Source: Thauera sp. UBA6194
GTDB lineage: Bacteria > Pseudomonadota > Gammaproteobacteria > Burkholderiales > Rhodocyclaceae
DNA: 30,058 nt
NCBI GenBank assembly: GCA_002422685.1
Contig: DITC01000029.1
Span: 1-30,058 of the forward strand
Direction of reading: 5' to 3'
The translations under genes were made by a program, and so were the position numbers. The notes beneath the pieces were generated by a model. It saw nothing but the letters and a program-made list of their open reading frames with translations, had not been told where the DNA came from and ran no database searches. Positions 24,519 to 30,058 of the stretch are shown piece by piece (position 1 is the stretch's first letter; each line of letters starts with the position of its first letter).

Positions 24519-25574
24519 TTGAAAGCCAGTCATCCCGACCGCGCCGAGGCTGTTCCTGCCGAATTGCTCGAGGCTTTGCGGGGTTTGATTCAGCAAGGTC
24601 GACAGCGGGCGCTGCGTGCGGTCGACATGGTGCAGGTGCAGACCTGCTGGGAAATCGGCCACCACATCGTTGAATTCGAGCAAGGCGGCGAGGCTCGCGC
24701 TACCTATGGCAAAAGGCTCCTGCCGCGTCTGGCTGAGCGCTTGACGCGCGAATTCGGCAAGGGCTTCGATGCGTCGAACCTGCGCTACATGCGTCTGTTT
24801 TATCAGGCGTTCCCGATTCGTGACGCACTGCGTCACGAATTGAGTTGGACCCACTACCGCACGCTGCTGCGCGTCAGCGACAACCGTGCCAGGCAGTGGT
24901 ACGCCAACGAGGCTGCCGAGCAGAACTGGAGCGCCCGTGCGCTGGACAGGCAGATCGGTACGCTCTACTACGAGCGGCTGGTGCTCAGCCGCGATAAGGC
25001 TGGTGTCCGGGAAGAGGCGGAAGCGAACATCGCTGCCTTGCCGCAAACGCCCCGGGAGTTCGTTCGAGACCCGGTGATGCTGGAATTCCTGGGCCTGCCC
25101 GACACCGGAAAACTGCTTGAGTCCCGGCTGGAGCAGGCGCTGATGGACAAGCTGCAGGGCTTCCTGCTGGAGCTGGGCAAGGGGTTCGCCTTCGTCGCGC
25201 GGCAACAGCGCATCACCACCGAGACCAAAGACTTCTACATCGATCTTGTGTTCTACAACTATCTGCTCAAGTGCTTTGTCCTGATCGACCTGAAGACGAG
25301 CGAGCTGACACATCAGGACATCGGGCAGATGGACATGTACGTGCGCATGTACGACGACCTCAAGCGCGGCGAAGGCGACAACCCGACGGTAGGCATTCTG
25401 CTGTGTGAGTACAAGGACAAGTCGGTTGTCCGCTACTCGGTGCTACACGAAAGCGAGCAGCTTTTCGCCTCGAAGTACCGCTTGATCCTGCCCAGCGAGG
25501 AGGAGCTTCGCGATGAGATCGAGCGTGAGCGCGAGGAGATCGAAGCCCTTCAGGGTCTGAGAGATGGCGAATGA
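24519..25574 (+). CDS. DUF1016 / YhcG-like PD-(D/E)XK nuclease
   Basis: A 351-residue protein. The N-terminal DUF1016_N domain (about 15-170) shows TCWEIGHHIVEFEQGGEARA, YGKRLLPRLAERLTREFGKGF and LSWTHYRTLLRV. The C-terminal PD-(D/E)XK nuclease domain (about 180-330) has D242 in DFYIDLVFYN and D257-L-K259 in VLIDLKTSEL, so the active site looks intact. YhcG-type proteins are common in restriction islands and are proposed nucleases; their target is not established. The start is TTG at 24519, supported by AGGAG seven bases upstream and by the conserved N-terminus. It sits between mod and res, and its end overlaps a 51-codon ORF. Confidence 0.9.
   Translation: MKASHPDRAEAVPAELLEALRGLIQQGRQRALRAVDMVQVQTCWEIGHHIVEFEQGGEARATYGKRLLPRLAERLTREFGKGFDASNLRYMRLFYQAFPIRDALRHELSWTHYRTLLRVSDNRARQWYANEAAEQNWSARALDRQIGTLYYERLVLSRDKAGVREEAEANIAALPQTPREFVRDPVMLEFLGLPDTGKLLESRLEQALMDKLQGFLLELGKGFAFVARQQRITTETKDFYIDLVFYNYLLKCFVLIDLKTSELTHQDIGQMDMYVRMYDDLKRGEGDNPTVGILLCEYKDKSVVRYSVLHESEQLFASKYRLILPSEEELRDEIEREREEIEALQGLRDGE
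24816..24840. repeat. Perfect 25-nt palindrome inside the DUF1016 gene
   Basis: ATTCGTGACGCA and its exact reverse complement surround a single central C, covering codons 100-108 (IRDALRHEL). Viewed as 9-bp arms with a 7-nt centre, it has the same geometry as the dyad at 24451-24475 and differs by one base per arm (CGTGAC against CGTCAC). Confidence 0.7.
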
Positions 25575-25719
25575 GGGACTGACACTCGACGCTGCACAGA
25601 AGGGCCATAAGGTGCGCAACCTGCTGCAAGCGCTGCGCCGTAATCAGGTGATCGTGCGGGACGGCACCAAGGCAACGGCCGTCTGGAGGCTCGACGACTC
25701 TGCTAAGCATCGGAACTAG
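25564..25719 (+). CDS. 51-residue ORF, winged-helix-like, unknown function
   Basis: A small frame starting ATG inside the last codons of the DUF1016 gene (11-nt overlap) and ending TAG at 25719. The peptide has AAQKGHKVRNLLQALRRNQ followed by VIVRDGTKATAVWRLDD, which looks like the recognition helix and wing of a small winged-helix domain (charged helix, beta hairpin ending in WRL). It might be a DNA-binding accessory or the detached end of a larger protein. AGGG lies about nine bases upstream of the ATG. Coding character is plausible but no family is recognised. Confidence 0.5.
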   Translation: MANEGLTLDAAQKGHKVRNLLQALRRNQVIVRDGTKATAVWRLDDSAKHRN

Positions 25720-25832
25720 ACAAGAGAACTAGCCGGTTTCTAGCAAATGAGATTGCGTAAGGCCTTGATTTGTTTATTTTATAAGTTTGGTTGCGTGGCT
25801 CGGTCTAGCAAAGCCGCGTATGGGATGATGCG
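25720..25832 (+). promoter_or_regulatory. AT-rich leader of res with CTAG cluster and direct repeat
   Basis: This is the only sizeable gap inside the island and much AT-richer than its surroundings. TTGCGT (25754-25759) followed after 16 bases by TATTTT (25776-25781) is a possible weak promoter. Four CTAG tetramers occur at 25716, 25729, 25740 and 25805 (the first in the preceding stop region), and TCTAGCAAA is repeated at 25739-25747 and 25804-25812. This suggests res has its own regulated promoter, separate from mod. Confidence 0.45.
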
Positions 25833-28800
25833 ATGAAGCTGCACTTTGAATCAGACCTGCCGTACCAGATCGACGCGATCGAGGCGGTGTGCGACCTGTT
25901 TCGTGGCCAGGAGGTGTGCCGCTCGGTGTTCACCGTAACCGCGCAGGCGCTGGGCGCTGCGAGCGGACAGCAGAGCTTCGAGGGCAAGCACTTTACCGAG
26001 AGCGGCGGCATCGGCAACGCGCTGCAGCTCGTGGTCGATGAGGAGCTGAGCGACAACCTGCAGCAGGTGCAACTGCGCAACGGCCTGCCGCCCTCTGGCG
26101 CCTTGAAGGTGAAGCAGGCGCTGGACTTTACCGTCGAGATGGAGACGGGCACCGGCAAGACCTACGTGTATCTGCGCACCGTGTTCGAGCTCAACCAGCG
26201 TTACGGTTTCACCAAGTTCGTAGTGGTGGTGCCCTCGGTGGCGATCAAGGAAGGCGTGAACAAGACGCTGCAGATTACCCGCGAGCATTTCGAGCGCCTG
26301 TACCCGACGGCCAAGGGTTACGAGTTCTTCCCGTACGACTCGGACAAGCTCGGCCAGGTACGCAACTTCGCGACCAGCCCCAACATCCAGATCATGGTGA
26401 TCACGGTGGGCGCGATCCACAAGTTCGGGGACGAAGCTGCCGCGCAGGCGGAGGAGTCAGACGAAGCGAAACGGCGCGAGAAATCCAAAAACAAGATGTA
26501 CCGGATCAGCGAGAAGACCGGCGGTGAGCGGCCGATCGACCTGATCCGCCAGACCAGCCCCATCCTGATCGTGGACGAGCCGCAGAGTGTGGACGGCGGC
26601 ATCGATGGCAAGGGCAGGAAGGCGCTCGCCCATATGTCGCCCTTGTGCACCCTGCGCTACTCGGCGACCCACGCGGACAAGCACCACATGGTGTACCGCC
26701 TGGACGCGGTGGATGCCTACGAACAGAAGCTGGTGAAACAGATCGAGGTGGCCGCGGCCACGGTGCAGGGCGGTAACAACAAGCCCTATGTGAAGCTGCT
26801 CGGGGTGAGCAACAAGCGTGGCGTGATCTCCGCCAGCATCGAGGTCGACCGTGAAAATGCCGCCGGCGTGGTGCGCCGCGACGCCATCACCGTGCAGGAC
26901 GGCTTCGACCTGGAGCAGGAAACCGGCCGTCCGCTGTACGCCAATATCCGCATCGGCGAAATCCGCACTGCCCGCGGCGATCAGTTCCTGGAGTTGAAAG
27001 TGCCGGGCAGCGAGGTGTATCTGCGCGTCGGCGAAGCCTGGGGCGACGTCGATGCGAGTGCCGTGCATCGCGAAATGATCCGTCGCACGATCAAGGAGCA
27101 TCTCGACAAGGAAAAGCGCCTGCGCCCGCTCGGGGTGAAGGTGCTGAGCCTGTTCTTCATCGACGAGGTGGCGAAGTACCGCCAGTACGACGAGAAGGGG
27201 AGCCCGGTGAAGGGTGAGTACGCGCGGATGTTCGAGGAGGAGTACACGCGCTGGGCGCGCCACCCCGACTACCAGAGCCTCTTCGCCGAGATCGACCTGT
27301 CGAGCGCGGCCGAAGCGGTGCACAACGGCTACTTCTCGATCGACAAGAAGAAGGTGGGCGGCAAGACCGTCGAAATGATCAAGGACACGAGCGGAAGCAC
27401 GGCAGCCGACGATGACACCTACAACCTGATCATGCGCGACAAGGAGAAGTTGCTGAGCTTCGAGTCGCCACTCAAGTTCATCTTCTCGCACTCGGCACTG
27501 AAGGAAGGCTGGGACAACCCGAACGTGTTCCAGATCTGCAACTTTTCGACCCGCGAAACAGAGCGCTGGCGCCGCCAGACCATCGGCCGTGGCCTGCGTT
27601 TGTGCGTGAACCAGAATGGCGAGCGCCTGCGCGGCTTCGAGATCAACACGCTGACGGTGATCGCCACCGAGAGCTATGAGCAGTTCGCCGAGAATCTGCA
27701 GAAGGACATCGAGAACGACACTGGCATCCAGTTTGGCGTGGTGCAGGACCACGCGTTCGCCGGTATCGCCGTCAAGCAGGAGAACGGCGAGATCGCACCG
27801 CTCGGGTTCGATGCCTCCCGAGTCTTGTGGGCGCATCTGAAGGCGCAGGGCTACATCAACGACAAGGGGAAGGTGCAGGACAGCCTGAAGGCCGCGCTCA
27901 AGGACGGCACGCTCGTGCTGCCTGAGGCCTTCGAGCCACAACGACAGCAGGTCGTGGCCGTGTTGAAGAAGGTCTCCGGCAAGCTCGAGGTGAAGAACGC
28001 CGACGACCGCAAGCACATCCCGGTGCGCAAGTCGGTGCTGATCAGCCCGGAGTTCAAGGCCCTTTGGGATCGCATCAAGCACAAGACCACCTACCGGGTG
28101 CAGTTCGACAACGACCAGTTGATCGCGCGCTGCACCGAGGCCCTGAACGATGCTCCGCCGATTGCCGCGACGCGGCTGCAGTGGAAGAAGGCCGGGCTGG
28201 AGATCGGCAAGGCCGGGGTGGGCGCCAAGGAACTGTCCGTCTCGGAACCGACCGCACTCTGGGAGGGCGACATCGTGCTGCCGGACGTGCTGACCGAGCT
28301 CCAGGACCGCACCCAACTCACCCGCAAGACCATCGCCCGCATCCTCACCGAGAGTCGGCGCCTGAACGACTTCAAGCGCAATCCGCAGCAGTTCATCGAA
28401 GTGGCCGCCGATGCGATCAACCGTTGCAAGCGGCTGGCCCTGGTCGATGGCATCAAGTACCAGCGTCTGGGGGAAGAGCACTACTACGCCCAGGCGCTGT
28501 TCGAGACCGAAGAACTGACCGGCTATCTACGGAATCTGGTGTTGGACACCAGGAAGTCGGTGTACGAGCACGTCGTCCATGACTCCACCGTCGAGCGTGA
28601 CTTCGCCGAAGCCCTGGAGCGCAACGAGGCGATCAAGGTGTACGCCAAGCTGCCGGGCTGGTTCAAGGTGCCGACCCCACTGGGAAGCTACAACCCCGAC
28701 TGGGCAGTGGTGGTCGAGCTGAACGGCCAGGAGCGGCTTTACTTTGTCGTGGAAACGAAGAGCAGCCTGTTCGACGAGGATCTACGTGACCGCGAGGGCG

Positions 28801-28916
28801 GCAAGATCAAGTGCGGCGCAGCGCATTTCGCCGCGCTGGCGACGGGGGAGAGTCCGGCGATCTTTGACAGATTCAGGGATGTGGATGGGGTGGTGACGAG
28901 GGCTGGTTCTCACTAG
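25833..28916 (+). CDS. res: Type III restriction enzyme helicase-nuclease subunit (Res)
   Basis: A 1027-residue Res subunit, typical length. With Mod it forms the type III complex that translocates or diffuses on DNA using ATP and cleaves unmethylated DNA at a distance. Walker A lies at 104-110 (ETGTGKT), the DEAD-type box is the type III-characteristic D248-E-P-Q251, and motif III reads SATH. Later helicase motifs include FIFSHSALKEGWDNPNVFQI and QTIGRGLRLCVN. The C-terminal PD-(D/E)XK nuclease has D956 in NPDW and E974-T-K976 in VVETKSS, so it appears catalytically complete. It is preceded by its own AT-rich leader. Its 3' end overlaps the converging SRAP gene by 44 nt. Confidence 0.95.
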   Translation: MKLHFESDLPYQIDAIEAVCDLFRGQEVCRSVFTVTAQALGAASGQQSFEGKHFTESGGIGNALQLVVDEELSDNLQQVQLRNGLPPSGALKVKQALDFTVEMETGTGKTYVYLRTVFELNQRYGFTKFVVVVPSVAIKEGVNKTLQITREHFERLYPTAKGYEFFPYDSDKLGQVRNFATSPNIQIMVITVGAIHKFGDEAAAQAEESDEAKRREKSKNKMYRISEKTGGERPIDLIRQTSPILIVDEPQSVDGGIDGKGRKALAHMSPLCTLRYSATHADKHHMVYRLDAVDAYEQKLVKQIEVAAATVQGGNNKPYVKLLGVSNKRGVISASIEVDRENAAGVVRRDAITVQDGFDLEQETGRPLYANIRIGEIRTARGDQFLELKVPGSEVYLRVGEAWGDVDASAVHREMIRRTIKEHLDKEKRLRPLGVKVLSLFFIDEVAKYRQYDEKGSPVKGEYARMFEEEYTRWARHPDYQSLFAEIDLSSAAEAVHNGYFSIDKKKVGGKTVEMIKDTSGSTAADDDTYNLIMRDKEKLLSFESPLKFIFSHSALKEGWDNPNVFQICNFSTRETERWRRQTIGRGLRLCVNQNGERLRGFEINTLTVIATESYEQFAENLQKDIENDTGIQFGVVQDHAFAGIAVKQENGEIAPLGFDASRVLWAHLKAQGYINDKGKVQDSLKAALKDGTLVLPEAFEPQRQQVVAVLKKVSGKLEVKNADDRKHIPVRKSVLISPEFKALWDRIKHKTTYRVQFDNDQLIARCTEALNDAPPIAATRLQWKKAGLEIGKAGVGAKELSVSEPTALWEGDIVLPDVLTELQDRTQLTRKTIARILTESRRLNDFKRNPQQFIEVAADAINRCKRLALVDGIKYQRLGEEHYYAQALFETEELTGYLRNLVLDTRKSVYEHVVHDSTVERDFAEALERNEAIKVYAKLPGWFKVPTPLGSYNPDWAVVVELNGQERLYFVVETKSSLFDEDLRDREGGKIKCGAAHFAALATGESPAIFDRFRDVDGVVTRAGSH

Positions 28917-29535
28917 AGCAGCGCGGTGCCGGCTCGGCTACGAAGGCGCCCGCGTCGAAACCCCGGAGGAACGCGCGCGCTGTGCTTTCGGACTTCGTCC
29001 GCAGCCAGTCTCCCCAGGCCTCGTCGGGCAGGATCACCACCGAGCGCTTCTCGTCGCCGGGCTTGTGGAATCGCTGCATGAGGGGATGGCCATCGGCGTT
29101 GATCGTCAGCATGGTCATCGACCAGTGGAGCTCGCCGGCCTCGTCCGCCTTGCGCTCCCACAGCCCGGCAATCCCCATCGGCTTGCCGTCGGCGCGTCGG
29201 ATCGCCCAGCGCACCGATTTCCCGGTCTCGTAGCAGGGCTCGAAGAGCACCTCGGCCGGGATGATGCAAAGCTGGCCGCGCTGCCAGGCGTGGCGAAAGG
29301 AGGGCTTCTCGCTGAGCGTCTCCGAGCGTGCGTTGTACGTCGAGCGGATGATCTTCAGGTCGTGCGCCCAGGCCGGGACGAGCCCGAAGACGGCGGGTAC
29401 CCATTGCCTGGGGGCGAAGTTCGTCACGACCGGCACGACCGAGCCGGGATAGGCCTCGCCGTAGCCGAAGTCCGGCGGCGGCAGCGGCAGCGCGGCGAGC
29501 GCTTCACGCGAGGCGGGGCGGTAGTTGGCGCACAT
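28873..29535 (-). CDS. SOS response-associated peptidase (SRAP/YedK/HMCES family)
   Basis: A 220-residue SRAP protein that crosslinks to and protects abasic sites in single-stranded DNA. The catalytic set is present: Cys2 after the removable initiator Met (MCANYRP), N68 in TYNARSET, E99 in LFEPCYETG and H157 in QRFHKPGDEKR. Length matches E. coli YedK (222). The C-terminal tail (PSSPPHPHP) is encoded antisense to the end of res and is low-complexity, so it may be a tail acquired at the island junction. The ATG has a C-run immediately upstream and no Shine-Dalgarno; a GATAAT-like -10 lies about 30 bases before it (29570-29565), so a short leader is possible. Confidence 0.92.
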   Translation of the reverse strand: MCANYRPASREALAALPLPPPDFGYGEAYPGSVVPVVTNFAPRQWVPAVFGLVPAWAHDLKIIRSTYNARSETLSEKPSFRHAWQRGQLCIIPAEVLFEPCYETGKSVRWAIRRADGKPMGIAGLWERKADEAGELHWSMTMLTINADGHPLMQRFHKPGDEKRSVVILPDEAWGDWLRTKSESTARAFLRGFDAGAFVAEPAPRCSSENQPSSPPHPHP

Positions 29536-29676
29536 GGGGGGGCGGTGCGAGTCTCCGGGCGGCCATTATCCCCGATGCGGGGGGCGGGATGCAGCGGCGC
29601 CAGGCCGCGCCGTTCGGTGGGTTCGTCCCGCAGGTGGTCGATGCCGCGCTGTGCCGTCATCGGCATCTGGTAGAAA

Positions 29677-30058
29677 ATGGATTCCCGCAAGCAAAGCCCC
29701 CGCAGATCAACAACGCCCTTCGCTCCCTTGCCCCCTGAATTCCCCACCACCTCTCCCCGCCGCCGCACGCTGGCGGCCGTGCTGCTGTTTGCGATGACGG
29801 TGCTCGCCGCGCTGGCGGGCACCGGACATGGGCCGCCCGTGTGGATCGCCGGGCTGGCAGCCTGGGGCGCGGCCGTGCTCTTGTGGCCGCAGCTTGCGCG
29901 CGCGCAGAAGCGCCAGGCGCTGCTGCTGGCCGGCGTCGGCGTGGTGGCGTTTGGCGTCGCACTCGGGCGCGGGGGCAGCCCGAGCCTGCTGGGCTTGCTG
30001 ACGCAGAACACCGCGCTGCTGGGCATGCTGGCGGCGGGTAACCGGTCACTGAGCGGCG
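29677..30058 (+). CDS. Membrane protein of unknown function, N-terminal part (runs off window)
   Basis: An open frame of 127 codons to the window edge. A basic, proline-rich N-terminus of about 30 residues is followed by three or four hydrophobic segments (LAAVLLFAMTVLAALAG, VWIAGLAAWGAAVLLW, ALLLAGVGVVAFGVAL and LLGLLTQNTALLGMLAAG). This suggests a polytopic inner-membrane protein, perhaps a transporter, but I do not recognise the family. TAGAAA directly before the ATG could be a -10 box, in which case the real start would be further downstream; the start is therefore uncertain. It is divergent from the SRAP gene. Confidence 0.6.
   Translation, partial: MDSRKQSPRRSTTPFAPLPPEFPTTSPRRRTLAAVLLFAMTVLAALAGTGHGPPVWIAGLAAWGAAVLLWPQLARAQKRQALLLAGVGVVAFGVALGRGGSPSLLGLLTQNTALLGMLAAGNRSLSG

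Noticed and set aside
24382..24522. 46-codon frame starting at the Mod stop (TGATG overlap)
   Set aside because: It mainly reads through the leader dyad and the Shine-Dalgarno of the DUF1016 gene, has no recognisable features and ends at the next start codon.

Overview
The window is GC-rich chromosomal DNA from a proteobacterium, most likely a betaproteobacterium of the Thauera/Azoarcus type (Rhodocyclaceae). I infer this from the homodimeric-type AceE, the purE-purK-Sua5 order, a FixL/FixJ-like pair, strong third-position GC and a tRNA-Ala(CGC). I could not run a database search, so the assignment is by recognition only.

Positions 1-10915 are mostly core genome. The start of aceE (minus strand, cut by the window edge) is followed by an ABC-type branched-chain amino-acid-like substrate-binding protein (minus). 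Divergent from it are a three-PAS membrane histidine kinase and an overlapping FixJ-like response regulator, then a K+/H+ antiporter of the NhaP2/CvrA type. Next come folD, purE, purK and a long-form Sua5 threonylcarbamoyl-AMP synthase. A perfect 20-bp-arm inverted repeat of the GGGGTCTGTCCCC class sits at the folD/purE junction and supplies the folD stop codon.

Positions 10916-16460 look accessory. A 406-bp stretch without a recognisable gene holds a strong hairpin terminator and a second inverted repeat, and leads to tRNA-Ala(CGC) on the minus strand. A plus-strand operon follows: two proteins of unknown function that appear to share one domain (one copy in the first, two in the second), then an exported Asp-box beta-propeller protein whose start overlaps the second gene. 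A small four-cysteine protein converges on this operon.

Positions 16461-28916 form a same-strand defence island: a PLD-like/SNF2 helicase, a DUF4391 protein, a Schlafen-AlbA_2/GHKL ATPase, a type III Mod DNA methyltransferase, a DUF1016 (YhcG-like) PD-(D/E)XK nuclease, a 51-residue ORF, and a type III Res subunit. The genes are tightly packed or overlapping until a 113-bp AT-rich gap before res. Mod and Res are separated by the DUF1016 nuclease, and two 25-nt dyads of identical geometry lie before and inside that nuclease gene. Together they resemble a type III restriction-modification system merged with a helicase-methylase-ATPase type defence module.

At the right edge a SOS-response-associated peptidase (SRAP/YedK) gene converges on res with a 44-nt overlap, and a membrane-protein gene runs off the window.
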